From positions 8,840,106 to 8,904,105 of the forward strand of contig WMCF01000032.1 of NCBI GenBank assembly GCA_009792885.1: a stretch of 64,000 bases of DNA. The letters run 5' to 3'. The position numbers and the translations under genes were made by a program. The stretch comes from Eremophila alpestris peregrina. Lineage: Eukaryota > Chordata > Aves > Passeriformes > Alaudidae. Under the pieces are notes generated by a model. That model saw only the letters and a program-made list of their open reading frames with translations. It did not search any database and was not told the origin of the DNA. Numbering within the stretch: position 1 is the stretch's first letter; the number at the start of each line of letters is the position of its first letter. Shown piece by piece: positions 12,201 through 24,100 of the stretch.

Positions 12201-15200
12201 CAGACATTTCTTGTTTGTTGTGTTTTTCTGCTGGCTCAGATACAGAGGTGTTGACTGGGGGCTGCAGCTCTTGCTACACAAACCAGAGATACCTTTGTCT
12301 GTCTTCTCCTCAGAGGTTCCCAGTTATACTGTGAATTCAAGAGAAGTGGAGCCAGCTCAACTGAACATGGGAAAACAAACATGGAAAAGAATGTGCCAGA
12401 GAATGAAAAAAGATAATTACTCTCCAGACCCCAGTGATGCTTTGCTAGGTAGCAGCTGTCTGGCATTCACAGATTAAACAGTGCTCAGCTAACATGCAGT
12501 GGCACTGACAGCATCTCCTCTGCTTTGCTTTGAGTGCATAAAATGAGGAATTAATTCTGCCATGCTGAAAGCCATGAAAATATCCAGAAGTGTGTGTTTA
12601 CTCCTAACAAACATTTGAATTTGTCTGTTGTTTTCAGTACCTGTTCTGTGGTTCATATGACAATGCAGAGTTAATGGTGTTGATGCTACTTTGTAAGTCA
12701 AAAAATGAAGTAGTTTTTTATAAAATGACTCTTTGAATAAATGGAGTTTGGCTCTGAAGGTTTTATTAAATACACAGTTGGTTCTCAGTGATTTGGTGCA
12801 TTTCAGGGTTTTCTTAGCCTCTTCTAAATGTAAAGATTTGTGTGGTCTTTTGTCTTCCAGCATTCTATGTGGAACCCAGGGAGCCTAAAGGAAGCAGTGA
12901 AGCTAGTGGAATGATTCCTTGTGTAGCTGAGCCTGTGTAAGTATGAGATGTTTGCTCACAGGATCACTTATCCAGCACAACTGTCAGAGCAGTGACTGCT
13001 TCTGCTTCAGCAGGGGCAGTGATGCTCTTCTGCCTCCCCAGTGGGAAGCTCTGGGAATCTGTTCAGGCCTGGAAGCAGCCAGGGCATCCATGATACTATT
13101 CCCTACCCTGTTTCTAAAGTCATGCATCCCTGTCTGTTAAAAGGTAGATGATGTATAGTGGAATTCTGTAAAATTCCCAGACTATCCTCAAGTGTTTGTG
13201 AAAAGCTGAGGCTGGGTTGAGGCTCAGTTAAGCTCTAGTTGTGTTGTCTTTGCCTTAGCTAGTGAAATGCTACTTGGAAAGGGATTTAATGGTTGGCTGA
13301 GCTGTCTCCCCTTTTGTTACGAGATTTCCTAAATTTGTCTTTGAGGTCCCCTTGAATGTATGGAAAGCTTTTTCCTCTACTCTCTTGACACTTTCTGTGT
13401 TTTGAAACTCACTGTAAATACCTTCTGATGCAACACTTTATTAAACAACATAATGCTTGTTTTGCTCATTCTCTGGACATGTCCAGTAATTTCTATTACT
13501 ACAGTAACATCAGTCATTATAGAAAAATACAGGGTTACTTAAATATCTCCTTTGCATCTTCTCTCCTCCTGCAGCTCCCCCCACACTTCATTGCTGCAGT
13601 TTCCAGTTGTGCCACAGTGTGCTTGTGTGATTGAGAGTTATTAGTGAGTCACTTTGCTTTGCTCCCTTTAAATGTTGGGTTAGGTGTGACCTGGTCACTT
13701 GAAAATGGAGGAAAAATGCTGCAAATTCCTTACAGCACTTAGAGAAAAGTCCCACACAAAACCCCCAGCAAATCAAAAAGCCTCACCAAGCATTAGCAAG
13801 GCCTTTGTAATCTTCTCTAGGTTCTCATTTCATGTGTGGGGCCATATGGCTCTGCACATCCTTTGTTTTTGGAGGGTGACTTTCCTTCAGCTGCCTGTAT
13901 TCACCACACTCACCTTCCTGTGTTCCCAGCTGCTGGCTCCTTTCTGGAAAGGTGCAGAGAACATCACTGTGGCTCTGTGCTTTGTGAGAGGAGGCTGGCC
14001 TCATGGGCATCTTGGTGATTCATGTGTACTGGAGATCATTGCTCAATCCTTTTCTGAGTAACAACTTCTTTGGGAGCACTGCATCCTGCAGTGCTGAGCA
14101 CATTCCAACCTTAGCCCTGAATTTTGATCCTTTTTAGTAGAATGGCAAAAGCAGTGGCTACTGCTGCCTTTTATGTCTAGCTTTTATGCTCTACAAGCCT
14201 CTTAGTAATTCTGCTCTTGGGAGCTGATCCTTTTGGGAATTGATGCTTTGCCACCAATCCAGTGTAACCTTTGGGTACACATGAACTTCCTGCTCATAGT
14301 TCCTGATCCAGCTGGGAGGAATCTCTCTGCAGGTCCTTGTGCTCTGTGAGACTCTCTTTGCTCTGTTCACCTTCCTGAGGGTGCTGTCTCCCACTCCTTG
14401 AGCTCTGGCTTCCCTGCAGCTCCTGATGCTGCAATCAGATCCTCCCTGCAGCCTCCCTGAACAAAAGGGACACTTCTCCCACTTGTTTCTGTCTCCTTTG
14501 GAGCTCCTGTTCCTTTCATGCCTTGAAACCTGAGTCACGTAGGAAGCGGAGGTGACTGCTTGGTGAAGTGGATCCAGCTCAGGGAAGGCACTTTACAAAA
14601 GGGGAACTGATGGAGTGCCAAAAGGCTTTTCTCTTACAAAACCAGATACGTGCACAAGCTGCCAGCGGATGCAGTCTGGATGGGTTTTTTTTTTTTCCAA
14701 GCTGGTTTTGCTATTTTTGGGGTAGAATGCTTCTAAGTATCTGGCACATGGCATCAAGTTTCATGTGGAAGAAAAGTGAGGAATTGCAGCAACTGTACAT
14801 CAGTATCTTGTGGTGTTTGTTCATAAGGAGCAGGACTGTGCTCTGAAAAGCTCCTTGGTGGGGAGGAGGAAAGAAGAGCTCTGGTACTGCAGGGAAGAGC
14901 AGTGCCCAGGCAGGGGCTGTTCAGGAGCAGCATTCAGCTGTTTGTAAGACAGGTAGGAGTACAGAAAATGTGTTTGTTGGAGGGGTACAGTGTGAGGGAG
15001 GTGGGTAACTTGCCCTCCAGGGGTTAATGCTACTTGCTGGTTTTTGGAAACTGCTGCTGGGATACTTCCTTACATACAGGTGTCTGATAATGCTGGCACA
15101 TCTTCCCTCTGTGTATTGTAGTGGGTTTTTTTGTGACAGCAAATGACTCTAAAACCCACCAGTTTCATCCCATTGGTGATGTCACTTAGGAAACCTGAAC

Positions 15201-17586
15201 ATTAGATTGTTCTCATCATTAATACAAGCTGCTGCTGAGGAAGCATGACAGCATGAGTCACTTCTTTAGGACAATTATGGACACAGTATGTCAGTCTTGC
15301 AAACTGCCTTAAAAAAAAACCACTTCAAATGGGGATTCCTCAAGTGAATTGGATTAATCTGTCAATGACAATGTGTGTGATTTGACTACTTACAGGAAAG
15401 TACTGTTCACTAATAGGCAGCTGTTCCTTAACCTTCCCCCATAGGGAAAAGCTGTTCCAAATTACCAATAGCCAATAACTCTGTTACATCTTTGAGCAGA
15501 AAGTTTTCTAGACTACCTAAGCTCTGCTTTAAACTCTAATGCTAGTCTGTACTCATGATTTTTTATTCTGTTCTTTTAGCTGCATGCTTCTCTCTTAAGA
15601 AAAATGTGTCTCTTGTGGTGCTAGCTGCCTCTGAGAAAGTGATGGAAGAACAAGAATTAGTGTAGATTGAGCATTTGAATTTGGATGAATTTAAAGGTGG
15701 GGGGGAAGCTGGTCTGTGGGAGTTAATCACTAAGCAGTTTTTACACTGCCTACTAATATCCTGTTTGTTTTGGTGTAATGAAATAATGACTGGTGTAGAC
15801 TGGAGAGGATGATGTTGCTCAGGCACCTGGCAGCACAGAAATCAGTGCCAGGCTGTGCTTTGCAGCTCTCAGAGCTGGGAGGTGCTGAGGACCAGTGAAA
15901 TTGTCTTATGGATTGTTTATATTCACATGCATATTTTTATAAATGCTTTCAAATACAAATGACTGTGAATTTCTTGAATACATTACATCAAACTTGCTTG
16001 CCTATAAAACTTATGCTGCCAAGTTAATCTTTTAAAGCATTACACTGAAAGAATAATAGCTTTATTCCTTTGGCTGCTTAAAAAGCAGGTATTTGCTAGT
16101 TTTGTGTGTGGGTTATGTGCTTAAGAAAAGGGACTGGGGAGCCAGGTAGTCAAAACCAGCTTCTTGGCTGTTGTAGTTCCACTGGCAAAATGCTTTGCTT
16201 ATGAAACTGCACACGTGCTGTTTTGTCAAAACAGGTATAATGGCTGAGAGAAGATTTATTTTTGTAATCCTGATATCTGAAAATTCATCTGTACTTGTTG
16301 CTGCTGTTGGTTTTACAGCTTTTAGAAGAGGGCTTCAGTCTCAGTAAAGCTTTGCCCAAGAGAGAATACAGCACAACTGATGCAACAGCTGTTGTATTTC
16401 TTAATTTTTATATTGGTATCTCTCTCCTTTCTTGTTCTAATTCTAAACTGGAAGCTGTACACAAAGTCAAGGCAAACCCAATTTTTATGTTTGAAGGTTT
16501 TGCCTAACTGACAGCAGAGGTGAAATGCAAATAAGTGGGTAAAGGAGGACTGTGATAAGCAATTGCTTTCTTGGAGCTGACATTTCTGAGAAAACAGACT
16601 GTCCTTGGTGTGGCTGCTCACTGATAGGGCAGTGTCAGAGTGTGAGCTTGCTTTTAACAGGGAAAATTGGAGAACCCTTTTCTGTGGGTAAAATATCTTC
16701 TCCAAATATGCAGGGCTTTGTGATTTATAAAAAGAGTGCATGATGAAATCATTTTGGCATTCTAATTTTTATTTTAAGAAAACCACTCTGAACTGGAATT
16801 ACTACTTCTTATCTGCATGTGTGTCTGTGTGAAGAAGTTTTGTTCAGAAGGCCCCCTCCCCTGTCTGTCTCCTTACCTGAAGGGAGGAGCCCACTTGAAA
16901 CAATGAGCAATTTCTGAATTCCCTCTTGCATAAGAAGTGTTGCCTGCTTTCTGCAGACAAACTCTGTGTATGCTTTAAGTACAAAACCTGGATTCCAAAC
17001 TCTGTTTAAAAACAAACACACCACTTCCACTCTCTCTCCTCTTCCCCCAAACCAGCCAGCAGCCAGCCCCCTCCTTCCCCCCTCCCTGAGAAGTCCCTTT
17101 TGCTGATTTGCTGAAGGTACAGTCTGGATCCAGTGCTTAGGTCTCTGCCAGGTTGTCCCATCAGTGTCCCTGTCCTCTTTCCCTGCTTTGTGTCACTGTT
17201 TTAAATCCTGTATATAAAATGTGGCTACTTTAAAAAACCATTTCCTTTAAAACCTTTCTGGGTTAGAGTAGTCTGTCATGATGAAGCCTGTACATGAATC
17301 AGCCTCTTTGTAACCTATGCTGCAGTAAGAATTTTAGGAATTTCCTTTATTGGGACCCGTTAGTGCAGTGTAGCCTCTGAGTGAGCTGCATTGATTTCTA
17401 GGTGAAACAGCCTGAAATTGCCTGGAACTTATGGCACATCCCAGCCTTGTGTACACTGCTCCTTTTCAGTGTGCAAAGCTGAAACATCCTGGAATTGGTG
17501 GCTTCATGGCAGATGTTATCCCACATTGAACACTTCAGGTATTCTCTCCACAGAGGCAGCAGTGTGACTGTGGTGCTGTTTTGCAG
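2720..17586 (+). other. DCUN1D3 intron 1 (about 14.9 kb), no gene seen
   Basis: This is a long stretch between the CpG-island donor and the DCUN1D3 translation-start exon. All open frames here are short, lack conserved protein motifs and have no consistent splice context. I see an A-run at about 4391-4408 and scattered AT-rich sequence, but no clear transposon, RNA gene or exon. Enhancers could be present, but nothing in the sequence alone shows them. Confidence 0.5.
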
Positions 17587-20387
17587 GTTGGCTGGGTGCT
17601 GCTGATGGCATGCTGAGATGTGCTGAGGAGCCAGGGCCACCACGCTAGGAGCTGGGCTGGCAGCACCATGGGCCAGTGTGTCACCAAGTGCAAGAACCCT
17701 TCTTCCACCCTGGGCAGCAAAAATGGGGAGAGAGAAGCTGGCAGCAAGTCCCACAGCAAGAGGAGTGCAGTGCACAGAGATGACCATGGCTCAGCCTGTG
17801 GGAAGGCTGCAGGAGACATTCTGGTGAATGGGACAAAGAAAACAGACACTGCTGCTGAGTCCTGCCAGCCTCCCACGTTCTCTGGAGATGCCAAGAAAGA
17901 CTCTGTTTGCAGTGCAGAGGAATCTTCTCTCCAGAGGATTGGGGAGTTGTTCAGGAGGTACAAGGACGAGAGGGAAGATGCCATACTGGAAGAAGGAATG
18001 GAACGATTTTGCAATGACCTCTGTGTTGATCCCACTGAATTTAAAGTACTAGTTTTGGCTTGGAAATTCCAGGCTGCTACCATGTGCAAATTTACAAGGT
18101 TAGTTCTTGTAGAACTTGTAATTATTTTCATATGTTAAAGTATATCCTGTCAGCAGTATGTTGGAGAGACAGCCTCATTAGCTTCACTTACTTATTTCTT
18201 CTAACACTTGCATTTTGGTCAAATTAATTCCTGCCACTGCAGAAGGTAAGCTTTGTATTGTCTACTTTTCCCCTTCCCCTCACACTGGATTTCAGAAGAC
18301 GTGGTTTTGCCCATTATGCTGCTAGTGATGAACAGTGTAATGAGATTCTGTGGACATTAATTTATTCTTGATTTACCAAGAGCAATTTACTGTATCCAGC
18401 ATTATCTTGGGGATGAGATTGGACACTGAAATTAATTTTTCCTTTAAAGTAATGTGGGATTTTTTAGTAATTGCTACTAGCTCTGTTAACAGCCTGTGAA
18501 AGAATGACAGAATTGTTCCTGTCCAACCAATATTACACTTAATGTCTTTTTCCCAGAGTAATCTTGTTAAAGCATAGAGAGGGAAGGAAATGTGAGGGTT
18601 TTGACACTGGTAGCTGTTTGATCCTAGCTGACAGATGATGTGTGCCTTTCTGGACAAGGGGCTCAGTCAGCAGGCTGACAGCACAGTGTGGTGCTGCAGG
18701 AGACAATGGGATGGCCAAAGCTGTCCCCACAAAGCCAGCAGGAAAACCCAACTGCAGCAGCCTCCCCCAGCTTGATTAGCAATGGCCAGGTAAGAGCAAG
18801 TGAAGAATGCCTACAAGGACTTGCAGGGACAGAAGGAATTCCTAATTCTTTGGTCTATCTAGATTGGTTTGAGTAGTGCTGCCTTTTTTTCCTGAGCTGA
18901 TAACTTCCAAAATTCCTTGGGTGTTCAGAGCCTTGACCCAAGGCTCTGCTGTGCACTGAACTGCACCTTCAGAGTCTTTGTGGCTGTGGGTGTGTGCCAA
19001 AAGGATGAGTTACCCTGGAATGCAAATGTGCATTTACTGGAGGCTGATGACACAGGTATTTGTTAAGATGGTAAAGGAATTGTAAGTAGTGTCTGTGGCT
19101 CTGCACAACTACCATGAGTATTATTAACATGGTTTAATTTCCTTGGAGAGGACAAATCTAGTGGTGAGAGGTTTTATTTGTTAAAGGGAGCACTCCGTGG
19201 TGCTGATGGACTTCTTCCATCAAGGAAAGCATGAATGGTCTGTTCTGAGCACTGCTCCATCTCTTACCTTCCCTCCTGTCCTGTGCCAGCCTGCTGCCTC
19301 TCCTGGCTGCTTCTAACACCTGCTCACAAGAGAAACTGCAGCTGAACACCTGGGACAGGGCTGGTGCTTCAGGCAGTGTCCCTACCCCTGTGGTGCCATG
19401 CTCCCTTCCATGCTCTGAGCAGGCCTTGCTGACTGGCACCACTGGCTCCCCTGGCTCCCCTTTGCTTTTGCAGGCTGGAAGAGCAACCAAAAACCACAGC
19501 AAAAGCAGAAGTGAGCTGCTCTGTCCCTTGCAAACAACTCACTCAGAGCATGGGCAGTGTTTACACATGGGCAGGATTGAATCAAGGTGGGGTAAATGTG
19601 TTCATTTCAAACATTTGGAATTTCTTCTGAGGTAAATGAGATTCACTTTTCAATGTGAGAGGCATTCAAGGATATGGACGTGTCCAGAAAAGCCAAAGAG
19701 CAGAATCTTTCAAATGCTACCAGTGCCCCAGCAGACCTGGGGGTTGTGTGTGGTTGCCCAGGCCTGAAGGAATGCCTTGGAACTGTCTTTGCCCTGGGGC
19801 TGAGGGTGCACCTTGTCCTGTCCTGGTGACCCTCTCTGGGTGGATGCAGCTGAATGTTTGGCAGGGAAAGGCTTGCTCTAATTTCTCTTCTCTTGCTTAA
19901 CAGGAAGGAGTTTTTTGAAGGCTGCAAAGCAATAAATGCAGACAGCATTGATGGCATCTGTGCAAGGTTCCCCAGCCTCCTGAACGAAGCCAAGCAGGAG
20001 GATAAATTCAAGGATCTCTATCGTTTCACCTTCCAGTTTGGCCTGGACTCTGAAGAAGGACAGAGGTCACTACATCGGGAAATAGCCATTGCCCTTTGGA
20101 AATTAGTTTTCACCCAAAACAAGCCCCCTATTTTGGACCAGTGGTTACACTTCCTAATCAAGAACCCCTCAGGAATCAAGGGAATCTCCCGGGACACGTG
20201 GAACATGTTTCTAAATTTTACTCAGGTGATTGGACCGGACCTTAGCAACTACAGCGAGGACGAGGCGTGGCCGAGCCTCTTCGACACCTTCGTGGAGTGG
20301 GAGATGGAGAGAAGGAAAAAGGAGGAGGAAACCAAATGTATTCTGTCTTCAGACACAGAGGGCCTGTGTGAGGATGAGCAGACTTAG
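17587..20387 (+). CDS. DCUN1D3: DCUN1D3, DCN1-like protein 3 (cullin neddylation regulator)
   Basis: The start-codon exon is 17587-18098, with the coding part from ATG 17668. The second coding exon is 19904-20387. The AG|G junction gives Arg, and the total is 304 residues, the same as human. The N-terminus MGQCVTKCKN is an N-myristoylation signal with nearby cysteines and lysines, which targets the protein to membranes. The PONY/DCUN1 domain covers about residues 86-280 and ends in FDTFVEWE. The cullin-contacting D-A-D triad is intact: Asp241 (SRDTW), Ala265 and Asp271 (EDEAWPSLFD). The family binds the cullin WHB domain and NEDD8-loaded UBE2M/UBE2F; DCUN1D3 acts at the plasma membrane on CUL3 and can antagonise DCUN1D1. 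The ATG lies in a strong context (A at -3, G at +4) after three short upstream ATGs. The acceptor at 17586 follows a T-rich tract. No damage is seen. Confidence 0.97.
17605..17648 (+). promoter_or_regulatory. Cluster of three upstream ATGs in the DCUN1D3 leader
   Basis: Within the 81-nt leader part of the start exon there are ATGs at 17605 (3 sense codons then TGA), 17610 (12 codons, TAG at 17646-17648) and 17618 (2 codons then TGA). All terminate before the main ATG at 17668. Such upstream reading frames commonly lower translation of the main frame. Whether they do so here is inference. Confidence 0.7.
18099..19903 (+). other. DCUN1D3 intron 2
   Basis: The intron runs from donor GTTAGT at 18099 to acceptor TTGCTTAACAG ending at 19903. 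Both flanking exons join in frame inside the conserved FTRKEFF segment. I see no exon, RNA gene or clear repeat within it. Confidence 0.85.
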
Positions 20388-21125
20388 CAGTGGCAAAGCA
20401 GCAGTGACAAAAGCAACTCGTTGTCCTTCACAAAATGTAAACTCTGGATGTTTCTGGAAATTGCCGAGGCTCCAGATTTTTCTACTTTACACCTTTTTCT
20501 GCCTTGTCTTTGAAAGGGCTCTAAAATGCTGTATCATGTTTTAGGCACTTTCTGAATTTTGGTTATTCCTTTTATTCTTGCCCTGAAATATTTGACCCTG
20601 GCTACAAGTTAAGCTCTTTTTTTTTTTTTTTTTGGGTTTTTTTTTAAGACTTCAGATTAGTATAAATAAGTCTGATACTTCTTGCACAATGTAGATCTTT
20701 TTAGTTAGGTTAAATTAACATTGCTAAATTATACAGTGCCAGATGACAAGTTTTTCATACTACATCTGTCAGGGCAGGTCTGTACTGTGTGTAGTGCTGT
20801 TTACATTGTTGAAATTTTAGGCTGTAATAATTTTAAGGTTTTATACCAAGAGGAACAGCAGTGTTAACTATAAATGCATTAATCCTGGGTAAAAAGGCTC
20901 TAAAAACCAACATCAGCAACAGCTGTTTGTAATATGGCTAATTCCCATTTTGAGCTAACTCCTAGTGAATGAGTCCAGATAATTCCTTTTTTTTTTTGGA
21001 CTTCCAAACGAAATGTTGGGATTGTTTTATAAAATTACTGTACCTGTCAGTCAACTGAGTGGTAGATGACAATTTGTATTTAAATCTCTTTACACATTCA
21101 CATAATAAAAGAGCAGTACTACCTC
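20388..21125 (+). other. DCUN1D3: DCUN1D3 3' UTR with polyadenylation signal
   Basis: AT-rich sequence follows the TAG stop. It has a long T-run (about 20618-20645) and an AATAAA hexamer at 21104-21109 that is a good candidate for the poly(A) signal, giving a 3' UTR of about 740 nt. Longer alternative UTRs into the gene-free interval cannot be excluded. Confidence 0.65.
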
Positions 21126-24100
21126 AGTTTTATTGAAAGTGGACTTCTTGATGGACTTCCATTTTCTCTGGAAGTTGTATTTTTGTGGTTACATGAGAAT
21201 ATTTTTACTTGACTAAAAGAACCAAAGGTTCTGCTTCTTAAGTTTGCTAAACATTGGCAGAAGCAACACACAAATCCTAAGTCTTCAAGGAAAACTGTGG
21301 TATAATTCTGCTTTAATTTGTTTGATTTATACCTAAAGTATTACCTTACTTGTCTGGCAAGCACAGTACTTCTATGTAAGGAACTATCTTTTGCATTAAT
21401 ATTGACAAACCAATTTTTTAAAGCATATGTTTAATTGCTAAATTGCAGTTAATACTCCACACTTTCTGGAGCAACAATATTGGCATCTGATGACAAAGTG
21501 AATTCTTAATGTGTTCTTAATGACAACAGTGTAGATGAGTCATTTTTAGACTGATTTGATAATATTTGGATAGGAGTCAATTTATTATTTTACAATGCCT
21601 GTATTGGGACTATTTGCCTGTTGAAATTGTTGTGACTTAAAGGGAGTTTTATTAACACTGGTTGAAACTTTTTTGGTTATTGATGCTACCTTTTTTAATT
21701 TTAGTATGTCAACTTTTTTACACCTTTTGGTAAAAGGATTGATTGCCAAGGCTTTCTGTCCAGCCAAGTGGTGGCTGGCTGAATTTGATATAATTTGATA
21801 TAATTCCGTTACCTTTTCTTTTCAGAGCTGCATTTCAGGATCACAAACCAACTTTAACTGAAAACACAAAAAAAGCCTGGACAGTCATCCATAGCATCTG
21901 ATGGCTTTTGTGGTAAAAGGGTTTTAAAGCTAAAGGGAAACAGGTTTCAGGTTGTGAGCTTGTCACACTTTGCACATGTGCAGGGACAGGAGTAGGATCT
22001 GCCCCAGTTCTGGCTTTGCTGCTGTGCAGCCCTGCAGGAGCTGGGCTTGGAGGCCATAAATCACTAACAAACTGTGGGTAATGCAAACTGTTTAAAAACA
22101 AACCCACAAGCCACAGAGAGCATCTCCTTCATCTAATAACAGCAGAGTTTGGTCAGTGCTGCTCTTGCTGGGAGACAAGAAAAGTGTGGTTGTTTTAGGT
22201 GCAGCTGAACTGGCCCTTTGCAGGAGAGCCCTGAAGTTGCTGTTTTATGGGTAAATCCACCCAAAGCTTTGTCCTTCCTTCTCTTTCTGTGGCACAAAAC
22301 CTTGTTCTGATTTGGTGAGCAAAGCAGGCCAAAGCACTCGTGCTGGAATGGCTGAATTTATGGTGAGACTTCTGCTGGTGCTGTTCTCTTTAAAAGACTA
22401 AAATATATTCCCCAACAGAGGCTGCTTTGTCAGGAAAAGTTCCAAATGGAGACTGATTTGATAGCAAATGAAGACTGTATTTGTAGGTTTGAGGCTCTTC
22501 ATTCATTCAGCTGTTAAATCCTTTGTTCATCACTTTTTTTTTTCCCCCTAAAGAAAATACAAAATGTCCAGAGTGTGAAGAGTAACTATTGAAAGCCAGT
22601 GCATGCATGCACAGCAGAGGATGGCAGCTCCAAAGGATGAGGCACAGAGCTCTTTAAGGAAGGTGTTTATCCAGTTGGAATGTGGACAGCAGTGAGGAGA
22701 TCAGTGCATCAGGCTCAGCCATTTGAAGGTATCAGATGTAACACAGCTCCTTTCTAAAGGCACAGGTGAACAGGAAATCTGCTTTCCTGCTGGGGAGAGG
22801 ACATTCCACCACCAGTGGCTGAGGTCCCACGTGTTCAGTGTGGGGCCAGCCCTGCTCCTGTTCTGCTGCTTCCACCCACTGGGCAGGGTACTTGCAAAAA
22901 TAGCCAGATTATCTATCTCATTGTGAGCCTAATTGCAGCTCTTTAATTGCCACTTACAGGATGCAAACCAGACCTGTGTCAGTTTTAAACTGAAGCAGGA
23001 GCTGTAGGTGCAGCTCTTTGGCAGTGCTGGCAGTGAGTGGGGCTGTCACACCTTCTCTGGGATTGCCTGGTGATTTTGTGTGCCCAGACTCTGCAATGCT
23101 GGGGGGAAGGAGTGGGGTTTGTGTGCCAGTCTTTAATAACATTGGAGCCTCTGAAAATATGCTTGTTTCATGGCTAAACTGTGAATGTCTGAACAGGCCA
23201 AATACATCCACTCTTCAATTTGATATAATTTAATTCTTCATTGTGTAGGGCACAGGGCTGTAAGTGAGCAGTGATGCTGATGAAATCCTTGAAACCCTTG
23301 CAACTGTTTAATTTTTTTAAAAATTAGGTTATGCATTAGGAAACTTTATGCATGTAGTGAATCTGCTGCAGCTTGGGATAAATAACTATAGATAACCATA
23401 TAGATAGTTGGAGTAATATACTGGAAAACTGCTCTGACATCCACAGTCTGTGGCATTTTACTGCCTTCTCTTATATGCAAAGAAATAAAACTCCTCTAAA
23501 CTTTAGCCCCTAGTAATGAAACACTGACCACCTACACCATATTATAGTTTGCAACACCTTTAAAATTTGGCTTCCACATCAACTGGAGGCTTAATTGTGC
23601 TAATTTTAACTTGTGTGGGTGCATTTCTGAGGTCAAAGACTACCTATTGATTTAAATGAGGATTTGAAAGATCCTGCCCATAGCTGGCCATAAAACATGA
23701 CCCAAGGCAATGAGTTGGAATTGAACACCAAATTGTGAGTTTATTTGCTGCTGGTGCTGTTCTCCATGGGGAATTACAGCTTTGTTAGTGCTGTGCAAGG
23801 CCCACAGGGGGATGAGTGCAGGTGGGGCTGTGGGAGCTGCTCCCCTGGGCTGGCCCAGCAGATCAGCCTTGTTTCCAAAAAAAGCCCAACAAAGGTAAAG
23901 AAACACCACAGTAGCAGTTAATAGCCACCTCAGCTGGGGTGTAGTTTGTTGGCTGAGGTTACATCATTCCCACTCTTTGGTAAATAAGTCCTTGTGACTT
24001 GCTGGGTTTTGCAGCCTTGTGCTCTGCAGTGTGATCTTTTTTTTTTAGAAGGTCCTCAGTGAATTGGGCACCCAGTGCTTCCCTTGGGCCCCCTCTGCTC

